Of a DNA stretch of 34,990 nucleotides, positions 8,880-15,661 are shown piece by piece. The notes under the pieces were generated by a model. The model saw nothing but the letters and a program-made list of their open reading frames with translations. It had not been told where the DNA came from and searched no databases. Origin of the DNA: an uncultured Oscillospiraceae bacterium (lineage in GTDB: Bacteria > Bacillota > Clostridia > Oscillospirales > Acutalibacteraceae). The translations under genes were made by a program, and so were the position numbers. The stretch covers positions 1 through 34,990 of the forward strand of contig UQUZ01000025.1 in assembly GCA_900544375.1 (NCBI GenBank), in the 5' to 3' direction. Each line of letters begins with the position of its first letter. The stretch's first letter is position 1.

Positions 8880-9419
8880 ATGGCAAATACACAAACTGCT
8901 GTAAAATCAAAGACCAATAAGCTGCTTTTGCTTGTGCTCAGCGCGCTTTTTGCGGCAATGATTACGGTGATGACCGCATTTTTGTTCCACATCCCGATCG
9001 GGGTCAACGGCGGCTATCTCCACTTTGGGGATGCGCTGATTTATTTGGCGGCGAGCATGCTGCCCACGCCATATGCCTGCATCGCTGCGGCGGTGGGCGC
9101 GGGGCTTGCGGATATCGTTTCCGGCGCGCCGATCTGGGCGCCGTTTACGCTTGTGATCAAAGCGTGCATCGCGCTGCTTTTTACCGCTAAAAAAGAAAAG
9201 CTGCTCAATAAACGCAATGCGCTCGCCCTGCTGGGCGCATGGCCGATCACCTGTGCGGGATACTATATTGCGGAGGCGATCATTACGGGCAACTGGATTG
9301 TTCCTGCGGCGGGCATCCCGGCCAATACGATCCAGGCTGCGGGCAGCGCAGTGCTGTTTGTGCTCATTGCGCTCGCGTTAGATAAAATGCGCTTTAAAAG
9401 CCGCCTGAAACTGTCCTGA
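8880..9419 (+). CDS. ECF transporter S-component-like membrane protein
   Basis: 179-residue membrane protein with about five to six hydrophobic segments. It resembles the substrate-binding S-components of energy-coupling factor vitamin transporters (ECF-ribofla_trS/DUF1393-like group, reminiscent of the family labelled TIGR04002). The stretches supporting this are an N-terminal Lys-rich start, IPIGVNGGYLHFGDALIYLAA, and the loop GAPIWAPFTLVIKA. The substrate is unknown. No ATPase or T-subunit is in the window, so it would use a shared ECF module elsewhere. The ATG at 8880 has a strong GAGGAGG at 8 nt. The stop is 82 nt before the UPF0340 gene. Confidence 0.8.
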   Translation: MANTQTAVKSKTNKLLLLVLSALFAAMITVMTAFLFHIPIGVNGGYLHFGDALIYLAASMLPTPYACIAAAVGAGLADIVSGAPIWAPFTLVIKACIALLFTAKKEKLLNKRNALALLGAWPITCAGYYIAEAIITGNWIVPAAGIPANTIQAAGSAVLFVLIALALDKMRFKSRLKLS

Positions 9420-9501
9420 ATTCCTTTCAATGCTTCCGGCGGCAGGCGCTTAATGAGATAGAATAAGCTGATCAATCACAAGAGAAGAGGTCTGATGAAT
9501 T

Positions 9502-10053
9502 ATGCTGGAAGAACTTACGGAACAGGCAAAGCTGGCGGTAGAGCAGGTGCTCGACGCGGCGAAGCTGGAGCGCGGCGGGCTGTTCGTTGTGGGCTGCTCG
9601 TCAAGCGAGGTGTGCGGCAGTAAAATTGGAACAAATTCAAGCCTCGAAACGGCGCAGGCTGTTTTTGCCGGCATCTACCCCGTGCTGAAGGAACGGGGGA
9701 TCTATTTAGCGGCACAGTGCTGCGAGCATCTTAACCGCGCGATTATTATCGAACGGGAAGCAGCGCAGAAATTTGGCTACGAGGAGGTCAATGTTGTGCC
9801 CCAGCCGAAGGCGGGCGGCTCGTTTGCAACCACGGCATACGCAACGTTTGCACAGCCTGTGGCAGTGGAAGAGGTGCACGCGGATGCGGGGATGGATATT
9901 GGCGGCACACTCATTGGCATGCATCTCAAGCGGGTGGCGGTTCCCGTCCGCATTGCAGTCAAACAAATTGGGGAGGCGAACCTGCTTTGTGCACGGACGA
10001 GGCCAAAATTTATCGGCGGCGTGCGGGCACACTATGATGAAAGCAAACTATGA
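9502..10053 (+). CDS. UPF0340 / DUF436 family protein (YwlG-like)
   Basis: 183-residue conserved firmicute protein of unknown function. Hallmarks are the GLFVVGCSSSEVCG stretch near residue 30, AQCCEHLNRA near 75, VVPQPKAGGSFATTAY near 105, and DAGMDIGGTLIGMHL near 140. The three conserved cysteine-containing patches suggest a metal or substrate site, but no reaction is established. In Bacillus the homologue is YwlG. The ATG at 9502 has a modest AGAGG about 12 nt upstream. It is followed at once by a strong terminator. Confidence 0.9.
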   Translation: MLEELTEQAKLAVEQVLDAAKLERGGLFVVGCSSSEVCGSKIGTNSSLETAQAVFAGIYPVLKERGIYLAAQCCEHLNRAIIIEREAAQKFGYEEVNVVPQPKAGGSFATTAYATFAQPVAVEEVHADAGMDIGGTLIGMHLKRVAVPVRIAVKQIGEANLLCARTRPKFIGGVRAHYDESKL

Positions 10054-10070
10054 GCCTGCTTATTGGACGA

Positions 10071-10109
10071 GGGCGCGGTGCAGAGGGATGCACCGCGCCC
10101 TTGTATTTT
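10071..10109 (+). terminator. Rho-independent terminator after the UPF0340 gene
   Basis: A perfect 12-bp GC-rich stem (10071-10082 with 10089-10100), a 6-nt loop, then TTGTATTTT. It isolates tyrA from the genes before it. Confidence 0.85.
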
Positions 10110-10129
10110 AAAAAAGCATGTGTTATACT
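10101..10129 (+). promoter_or_regulatory. Promoter of tyrA (extended -10)
   Basis: TGTTATACT at 10121-10129 is an extended -10 (TGnTATACT). A weak -35 TTGTAT at 10101-10106 lies 17 nt away, inside the T-tract of the preceding terminator. Confidence 0.5.
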
Positions 10130-10175
10130 CAGTTCTATAATTTTGCGATTTAAAGCGGAGAAGGAGCGGCGGAGG

Positions 10176-11027
10176 ATGGAACAGATGCGCATCGGGATCG
10201 TCGGATTGGGGCTGATCGGCGGCTCTATGGCAAAGGCGATCAAGGCATATACAGGGCATACTGTGATCGGCTATGAAATTGACGGCGAAACGCTTTGCCG
10301 CGCGCAAGCGGAAGGCACGGTCGATTTTGCGGGAAACGACCAGCTGCTCACAACGCTTGATCTATTGCTGATCGCCCTCTACCCGGGGCAGACGGTGGAA
10401 TTTGTCCGCACGAAGGCAGATCGGATGCGGCCAGGCTGCATCGTGATCGACCTGTGCGGCGTGAAGGGATATGTGTGTAACCTTCTAGGGCCATTTTGTG
10501 CGGAGCGGGGGATTGTTTTGATCGGTGGGCATCCGATGGCCGGGCGGGAATTTTCCGGCTATGGAGCGGCGCAGGCCAAGCTGTTTCAGGGCGCGAGCAT
10601 GCTGCTCGTGCCGACCGAGGCAGGGAGCATACAGCAGGCGGAAGCGTTCAAACCGTTTTTTCTCTCTCTGGGGTTTGAGAAGATTGTGGTTACAACCGCG
10701 GAAAATCACGACCGGATGATCGCCTTTACCTCACAGCTCGCACATGTGGTATCCAACGCCTATGTCAAAAGCCCGGAGGCGGAAAAGCACGATGGCTACA
10801 GCGCGGGCAGCTATAAGGATCTGACACGCGTGGCGCGCCTGAACGAGGAGATGTGGTCGGAGCTGTTTCTCTGCAACCGGGAGGCGCTGCTCGGCGAGCT
10901 CGACTGTATCGTTGGGCACCTGCTGGAGTATCGGGAGGCGTTGGAAATGAAAGACCGTGAGACGCTCAAACGGCTGTTAAAAGAAGGGAGTGACCGGAAA
11001 AAGCGGATCGACCGGGCGGGGGAGTAA
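10176..11027 (+). CDS. tyrA: Prephenate dehydrogenase
   Basis: NAD(P)-dependent enzyme that oxidatively decarboxylates prephenate to 4-hydroxyphenylpyruvate in tyrosine synthesis. About 283 residues. The Rossmann nucleotide loop GIVGLGLIGGS is at the N-terminus. GGHPMAGREFSGY holds the conserved catalytic His, and SQLAHVVSNA with the following NEEMWSELFLCN matches the helical dimerisation domain. There is no ACT or chorismate mutase domain. The start is taken as ATG 10176 (AAGGAG at 9 nt). ATG 10185, with GGAGG at 9 nt, is nearly as good and gives the typical MRIGIVG N-terminus. The gene stands alone with its own promoter. Confidence 0.93.
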   Translation: MEQMRIGIVGLGLIGGSMAKAIKAYTGHTVIGYEIDGETLCRAQAEGTVDFAGNDQLLTTLDLLLIALYPGQTVEFVRTKADRMRPGCIVIDLCGVKGYVCNLLGPFCAERGIVLIGGHPMAGREFSGYGAAQAKLFQGASMLLVPTEAGSIQQAEAFKPFFLSLGFEKIVVTTAENHDRMIAFTSQLAHVVSNAYVKSPEAEKHDGYSAGSYKDLTRVARLNEEMWSELFLCNREALLGELDCIVGHLLEYREALEMKDRETLKRLLKEGSDRKKRIDRAGE

Positions 11028-11089
11028 AAACCGAATTGGCGGGCTTGGGGCAATCCCTATGCAATCAACTCAACTATGTTCCAACAAGT

Positions 11090-11174
11090 GCAGGCCTCTG
11101 AAAAGCGGAAGCGGCATGACCTTAGGGCAAATCTGCCCTGTGGCCATGCCGCTTTTAGGTGTGGATAGGCCTGC
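11090..11174. terminator. Nested inverted repeat, probable bidirectional terminator between tyrA and the cohesin gene
   Basis: The core is AAGCGGCATG (11109-11118) with CATGCCGCTT (11145-11154), enclosing AGGGCA/TGCCCT around an AATC loop. An outer pair GCAGGCCT (11090-11097) / AGGCCTGC (11167-11174) frames it. Short T-tracts follow in both directions (TTTT on plus, CTTTT on minus). It separates two convergent genes. The length and nesting are more than a plain terminator needs. Confidence 0.6.
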
Positions 11175-11233
11175 CCCCCCAGCGGGCCTCCAAAGAGAAT
11201 GGGCACGTGTGCAAAGGTGCAAAGGCGTTCCTC

Positions 11234-11959
11234 TTACGCGCTCTTTTTCTTGCGGGCGAAGAGGATCACGGTGCCGGCTGCTGCGGCCAGTGCAGCGCAT
11301 GCAGCAAGGGATGGGCCCTCGCCCGTGCCGGGGTTGACGGCGGTTTCCGCCGTGGTGCTCTCAGCGGGCTTCTCCGTAATGGGCTGTGTTGCCGCGGGTT
11401 TCGTCGTATCAGGCGCTGTTGTGGTGGGCTTGGTTGTGGCAGGGGCGGTTGTAGGCGCTTTGATGGAAACGCTGGCGTTTTCCGTCTTGACCGTATCCAT
11501 CAGGTCGGTTTCCGTGCCATCCGGCGTGTAGGCCACAAGCTCCCTCATCTCCAGCTTCAGCGGGATACTGCCGGAATCGTTCAGGATTTTGAAGGTGATC
11601 TGCCCGATCGTTGCCTTCTCCTGAAGGGTTCCACTGACCATAAAGGCAATGGAAATCTTGCCGGGCACGGCTTTGCCGTTTTCCTGATAGAGCCCGCCCT
11701 CCGCAAGGCCGCCGAACGCGCCGGCCTTGAAGGAGACGAATTCGAGCTTTGCGGGATCGTAGTTGACAATCATGCTGCCGTTGCCGGCGTTGGATTTTTC
11801 GCTGATGGTAACGTCTACCGTTACCGTCTGGCCCGGCTGCCCGCTGACGGAGGAGAGCGCTACGGTGACGGGCTCCGCCGCAAAGGCGGCGGGCAAAAGC
11901 ATGGTGAGAGCGAGCACGGCGCAGAGCAGCGATGCCAGCCGTTTTGAGATTTTTTTCAT
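11234..11959 (-). CDS. Cell-wall-anchored cohesin protein
   Basis: 241-residue secreted surface protein. Signal peptide 1-28 (KKISKR, hydrophobic core, AAFAAEP cleavage region). A single cohesin domain at about 29-167 shows the typical VTVDVTIS, NGSMIVNYDPAKLEFVS and GKISIAFMVSG strands. A Thr/Pro-rich linker spans 168-208. The C-terminus is a sorting signal: NPGTG (209-213), a hydrophobic helix and the tail RKKKSA. Cohesins bind dockerins with calcium-dependent high affinity, and the gene upstream encodes a dockerin protein, so the pair probably binds each other on the cell surface. The motif is an NPxTG variant rather than LPxTG, implying a matching sortase elsewhere. ATG 11959 has AAGGAAGG at 8 nt and lies 27 nt after the dockerin gene. 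Confidence 0.9.
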   Translation of the reverse strand: MKKISKRLASLLCAVLALTMLLPAAFAAEPVTVALSSVSGQPGQTVTVDVTISEKSNAGNGSMIVNYDPAKLEFVSFKAGAFGGLAEGGLYQENGKAVPGKISIAFMVSGTLQEKATIGQITFKILNDSGSIPLKLEMRELVAYTPDGTETDLMDTVKTENASVSIKAPTTAPATTKPTTTAPDTTKPAATQPITEKPAESTTAETAVNPGTGEGPSLAACAALAAAAGTVILFARKKKSA

Positions 11960-11986
11960 GGGGTGAACCTTCCTTTCCGTTCGTTT

Positions 11987-13321
11987 TTAAAATTGATCGA
12001 GCTTCGCCGCGACGCGAAGGATTTTGCGCGCGTCGGAGGTGTCCGCCTTGCCGTTTTTGTTCACATCGGCGGCAAGTATCTGCTGGGGCGTAAGGGCCTC
12101 CAGCTTGGCCGCGCCGCGTAGGGCGAGGCGCGCGTCGGTGGTGTTCACCTTGCCGTCGAGGTTCACATCGCCGAGGGTAAAGTTTTCCGCGCCAATCGGC
12201 TCTTTGATCATAACGGGGACATCCATGCCGACGCCATTGAAGTTATAAGTCCAGATTGAACCGTCGCTGCGGGTCATAACATAGGCATAAGTGTAGCTAT
12301 CCTCGTTAAAGCCGACATTTCTCTTCTTCCGATATGCTTCGACATCATTTAAAATCGGGGACGGGGTATCCTGCTCTGTCAACCACAGGGTTTTATCAGC
12401 ATCCAGCGCGGAAGCCTCTTTGGTATTGGTTTCGAAATCGTAGGAATACCCATCTGCTGTCCGGAATCCGTAAATTTGATTCTCAGTCCCTTCCCAGCTG
12501 TCAAAGCCCTCGGCGATCTTTTGGCAGTCTGAGGGGTTGTTCTCTCGAATTTTCCACACGGCTCCGGATTCGTCCACCACAAAATAAAAGTAAGCGTAAT
12601 TCCACCGATCGTACTCCTCATTATAAGAATCTTGAACGGAATCCTCAACGATATCTATCGCTCCGAAATCGGCAATCTGTTCGTTGCTGTAACGGTTCCA
12701 TGTGGTATTGTCATTTTTTACATAAAACTGATCGTCGATAATTGCCTTGATATTCTGATTCTCTTGATGCCAGCTAAATCCTTCCTCACCGTCTTTCCAA
12801 CTCCACTCCCAACGCGTTCCATCTGTTTTCAAAAAGGTGCTGCCGGTGTCGGAGATGTCTGCGACGTTATCTGCCACTTTCTCTCGCGCAGGCTCCTCGA
12901 CACCTTCCTCCCAGCGCCAATTCCAAAGCGTGCCATCCTGCTCCAAAATACTGATCTGATCGACGTATATAGATGTTCCCACGTAAGCATAGTCCTTTGC
13001 CTGGTCGGAGAGCTTGATCTCATCCGCCTCGTTTATATAATAAAGCTCCCCGTTGGGATAGAGCGCGGCCACACCGTCATTTCCCCCGCTCAAAATATTC
13101 GGGTTTGAATTCGGATAATCCTCACTGGCAGTATAGTGCTTCAGGACAGCCCAATCCCCTAATTCCGGAATATTGTTAGAAACCTGCTCCACAGGTGCTG
13201 GCGTGTCGAAGCCCTCCGGCTTTGTGCCCTCCGCCGTCGTCACGGCGAGCGCAATCGTGATGCTGCTCAGCAGCATCACGGCCGCCAGGACGAGCGCCAG
13301 AAACTTTTTCTTTCTCTTCAT
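11987..13321 (-). CDS. Secreted dockerin protein with DGxxW repeats (probable beta-propeller)
   Basis: 444-residue exported protein. Signal peptide at 1-27 (KRKKK then a hydrophobic core). Residues 50-375 carry repeated strands of the form (D/S)G(T/S)xW. Examples are PNGELYY (89), QDGTLWNW (128), TDGTRWEW (166), NDNTTWNR (203), ESGAVWKI (251), ADGYSYDF (289) and SDGSIWTY (352). Spacing is mostly 37-48 residues, like RCC1-type propellers with about seven blades. Residues 380-444 are a type I dockerin with two calcium loops, DVNLDGKVNTTD (385-396) and DVNKNGKADTSD (419-430), each followed by an ARxxLR helix. No enzyme motif is visible. ATG 13321 is chosen over a TTG at 13348 because GGAGG sits 8 nt before it. 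The gene precedes the cohesin gene in the same direction. Confidence 0.9.
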   Translation of the reverse strand: MKRKKKFLALVLAAVMLLSSITIALAVTTAEGTKPEGFDTPAPVEQVSNNIPELGDWAVLKHYTASEDYPNSNPNILSGGNDGVAALYPNGELYYINEADEIKLSDQAKDYAYVGTSIYVDQISILEQDGTLWNWRWEEGVEEPAREKVADNVADISDTGSTFLKTDGTRWEWSWKDGEEGFSWHQENQNIKAIIDDQFYVKNDNTTWNRYSNEQIADFGAIDIVEDSVQDSYNEEYDRWNYAYFYFVVDESGAVWKIRENNPSDCQKIAEGFDSWEGTENQIYGFRTADGYSYDFETNTKEASALDADKTLWLTEQDTPSPILNDVEAYRKKRNVGFNEDSYTYAYVMTRSDGSIWTYNFNGVGMDVPVMIKEPIGAENFTLGDVNLDGKVNTTDARLALRGAAKLEALTPQQILAADVNKNGKADTSDARKILRVAAKLDQF

Positions 13322-13413
13322 GCTTTCAACCTCCAATTGAGTTTTCAATTTATCTCACAGGGGCGGCGTAAATGGTTCCCTCCTTCCCTGCGCGCCGTAC
13401 CCATATGATTCTG

Positions 13414-15126
13414 TTATCTGACATCTGACGTCTGAAGACTGTTCAGGTATGCCGCATATTCCTCCGGGAGCTCGAGCTTCGGCTGATCCTGAATTTTCCA
13501 GGCGAGCGGGCTGGTGCGTGCCTTCACCGCATCCAGTAAATCAGGGATTTCCAGAAGTCTTTTTGCATATAACGCAGCCCGCACCGCCTCCCCCTGCTTT
13601 TGGCAGGTTTCCATCGCCCGGCGCAGGAGCTGAAAATAGTCGAGGTATTCCGTCAGCACGTAGGGCGCGCAATCGAGCGCCTGCCGTTTATATTGCACCA
13701 TCGTTTCAAAATCGCCCTGCGTGGCGCTGACCAGCGCTTTGCAATCCAACACCAGCGCAATGGATTCGTTACGGCTCAAAATTTTATCCGCGCGTGCTTG
13801 GGCCTCCTGCGGCGTCTGCGCCCCGGCGAGCAGGACGAGCTGCGAAGGGGTATAGCCAGGGTAAAGCCGGGCGGCAAGCGCGTCGTTTTTGCGGTAGCCT
13901 GCAAACAGGGCGGCGCCCAGATACAAGCAGACGGCTGCCAGCGCACCGGCGGACAAAAAAAGTGCCCTTCGATTCGGTTTTTTCCATTGCCATACGATCT
14001 CTTTCCCTTCCTCTGGGTCCATCGTAAGGAAAAGGACAAAAAAGATCGAAAGGAACTGGAGGTCAAAATCCAGCATGGAATGCGCGCAGATGGCGAATAA
14101 AAGCATCCGCTGCATGGCTGGCGTTTTCCGCGCCAACAGCCGCCGCAATAACGCAAAGGCGAACAGGAGAGTAGGAATCCATCCAACGTCTACAGCGAAC
14201 TGCAACAGCTCGTTGTGGACAAATTTTGTGGCGTAAACGCCGGTCTGGAACCCGCCCTGGGCATAATAATAGCCCATGTAGCCCAAGCCAAACGGATGTT
14301 TTAAAATCACAGGCAGCACATCCCGATAGTAGAGCAGGCGGCCCATTAGGGTGCTGGATTCCAGCGAAATGGTTAGGAAGCGGCCGATGGTATCTTGATT
14401 GCCTGTGATGGCCACAAAAAGGAGCGCTGCCGCAACGCAGGCAGCGAGCAGGAGCATCAACGGGATGCGCAGCCGCTTGCGCGTCAGGCACAGCCAAAGA
14501 AAAATAAGAACGGTCAGCACAAAAACCGTGCGGCTGCCCGTTGCCAAAATGCCGAGCAGCAGCACCAGAATGCCGGCCAGGCAAAGGAAACGACGCTTTT
14601 TTTGAAAGGCGAGCGGGATGATCCCCAGCAGGAGAAAAAGGGCGAAGGAGTTGGAATACTGGAAAAAGCCACCCAGCCTGCCGGAAGCGTAGAAATAGGG
14701 CGTTAGTGCCGGAATCCAGCGCGTGGGGTAGGAAAGAAGCGTCATTGTAATGCCGGAAACAGGAATGGTCAGGAACAGGCGCTCGCGCACTTCCGGCCCA
14801 AGCTGCATGAGCAGCAGCCAGAAGAGAGCGGCAGGCAAAAATTTGAAAAAGCCGAGCAGAGCCATGCCGCTGTCCACAGCCCAGAACGGCGTTAGAAGAT
14901 AGCCGGCCAGCAGCGCTAACAAGGCCGTTAGAAGCATGTTGAAACGAATGGAGAGCTTTTTTTGCCTATCTATTAGATATAGCAAAAGAAGAAGCAAAAC
15001 AACAGCGCAAATGCAGGCGGCATATTCATAGAAAAGGCCAAAGAAAAACGGCGTAAAAAAGAAAAAGAGCTTGATAATATCCGAATAAATAGTCTCTTTT
15101 TTTCGCCGGATCAGGCGAGCCGGCAT
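13414..15126 (-). CDS. O-antigen ligase-like polytopic membrane protein
   Basis: 570-residue membrane protein with about 11-12 hydrophobic segments up to residue ~410 and a soluble tail of about 150 residues. It fits the Wzy_C superfamily (O-antigen ligases, polysaccharide polymerases and O-oligosaccharyltransferases). The GRLGGFFQYSNSFALFLLL segment, the ATGSRT stretch and the large outer loop with GLGYMGYYYAQGG and VHNELLQFAVDVG carry the conserved Arg and His positions of the family. The role is probably transfer or polymerisation of a lipid-linked glycan at the outer face; the substrate is unknown. ATG 15126 is chosen for GGGGAGG at 8 nt. The stop is 92 nt before the dockerin gene, so it may share a transcript with it. 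Confidence 0.8.
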   Translation of the reverse strand: MPARLIRRKKETIYSDIIKLFFFFTPFFFGLFYEYAACICAVVLLLLLLYLIDRQKKLSIRFNMLLTALLALLAGYLLTPFWAVDSGMALLGFFKFLPAALFWLLLMQLGPEVRERLFLTIPVSGITMTLLSYPTRWIPALTPYFYASGRLGGFFQYSNSFALFLLLGIIPLAFQKKRRFLCLAGILVLLLGILATGSRTVFVLTVLIFLWLCLTRKRLRIPLMLLLAACVAAALLFVAITGNQDTIGRFLTISLESSTLMGRLLYYRDVLPVILKHPFGLGYMGYYYAQGGFQTGVYATKFVHNELLQFAVDVGWIPTLLFAFALLRRLLARKTPAMQRMLLFAICAHSMLDFDLQFLSIFFVLFLTMDPEEGKEIVWQWKKPNRRALFLSAGALAAVCLYLGAALFAGYRKNDALAARLYPGYTPSQLVLLAGAQTPQEAQARADKILSRNESIALVLDCKALVSATQGDFETMVQYKRQALDCAPYVLTEYLDYFQLLRRAMETCQKQGEAVRAALYAKRLLEIPDLLDAVKARTSPLAWKIQDQPKLELPEEYAAYLNSLQTSDVR

Positions 15127-15157
15127 ATCTGTTTCCTCCCCTGATTTTAATAAAGGC

Positions 15158-15186
15158 ATTATAACATGATATATAGCTAATTGCAA
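15158..15186 (-). promoter_or_regulatory. Promoter of the O-antigen ligase-like gene (possibly of the surface locus)
   Basis: Minus-strand TTGCAA (15181-15186), a 17-nt spacer and a perfect TATAAT (15158-15163) with an upstream TG (extended -10). It lies 32 nt from the start codon. TTGCAA is its own reverse complement, so the same hexamer could also act as a -35 toward the XRE gene (weak GATAGT at 15205-15210). Confidence 0.65.
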
Positions 15187-15236
15187 TAGTTAATATATCT
15201 TTTAGATAGTTCTAAGCTATATCGAATAGATATATC
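15168..15236. promoter_or_regulatory. Candidate XRE operator region with repeated ATATATC half-sites
   Basis: Two inverted repeats share one half-site. TATATC (15218-15223), a 5-nt gap and GATATA (15229-15234) sit before the XRE gene. GATATAT (15168-15174) and ATATATC (15193-15199) flank the -35 of the ligase promoter. The position between divergent genes and over the promoter suggests autoregulation and control of the surface genes by the XRE protein. The AT-rich setting makes chance matches likelier. Confidence 0.4.
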
Positions 15237-15257
15237 CTATCTGAGGGGGTGCGGATA

Positions 15258-15581
15258 TTGGATTTGGTCTCGATTGGAAAACGTATCAAAGCCGAACGGC
15301 AAAAAAATGGGCTGACCCAAGAGGCGCTCGCAGAGCGCATTGAGGTCAGCGCGCATTATGTATATGAATTAGAGCGGGGTTTGAAGGCGATGTCCGTCCC
15401 GATTCTGATACGGATATCAGAAGTGCTGCACACCTCAACAGATTATCTGCTCTTTGGCGAAGCAAGCGGCCCGCAGGCGATGGATCGTCTGGCAACGCTG
15501 ACGCGCAATATCAGCCCGGAAAAACGTGATTTGTTGGCGGATATTTTCACGCTGATGCTCCCAATGCTGAAAAATGACTAG
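15258..15581 (+). CDS. XRE-family transcriptional regulator
   Basis: 107-residue protein. A helix-turn-helix of the Cro/CI type covers about residues 5-62: SIGKRIKAERQKNGLTQEALAER, then SAHYVYELERG as the recognition helix, then LIRISEVLHTSTDYLLFG. The rest is a short C-terminal segment (ISPEKRDLLADIFTLMLPML) that could dimerise. The start is taken as TTG 15258, since GAGGGGG lies 8 nt before it; a GTG at 15249 would lack a binding site. It is divergent from the O-antigen ligase-like gene and probably controls it and itself. Confidence 0.9.
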   Translation: MDLVSIGKRIKAERQKNGLTQEALAERIEVSAHYVYELERGLKAMSVPILIRISEVLHTSTDYLLFGEASGPQAMDRLATLTRNISPEKRDLLADIFTLMLPMLKND

Positions 15582-15589
15582 CATAAAAC

Positions 15590-15640
15590 AAAAAAACGCC
15601 CCCGAAAAAGCTGCCGTGCACAGCCTTTTCGGGGGCGTTT
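15590..15640. terminator. Bidirectional terminator between the XRE gene and ychF
   Basis: Long stem AAACGCCCCCGAAAA (15594-15608) with TTTTCGGGGGCGTTT (15626-15640), extended by AGCTG/CAGC. On the minus strand it is followed by seven T (then GTTTT), a strong stop for ychF. On the plus strand only TTT follows, so it is weaker for the XRE gene. Confidence 0.85.
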
Positions 15641-15661
15641 GAAACGAGTCCGCCTTTTCTG

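Noticed and set aside
10050..10175. Upstream extension of tyrA from an ATG overlapping the UPF0340 stop
   Set aside because: It would run through a strong terminator and a promoter; the ATG at 10176 or 10185 has a proper ribosome binding site and the family N-terminus.
13335..13393. AAGGAGGG on the minus strand before the dockerin gene as the start of a small gene
   Set aside because: No ATG, GTG or TTG lies at a usable distance and the frame stops after a few codons.
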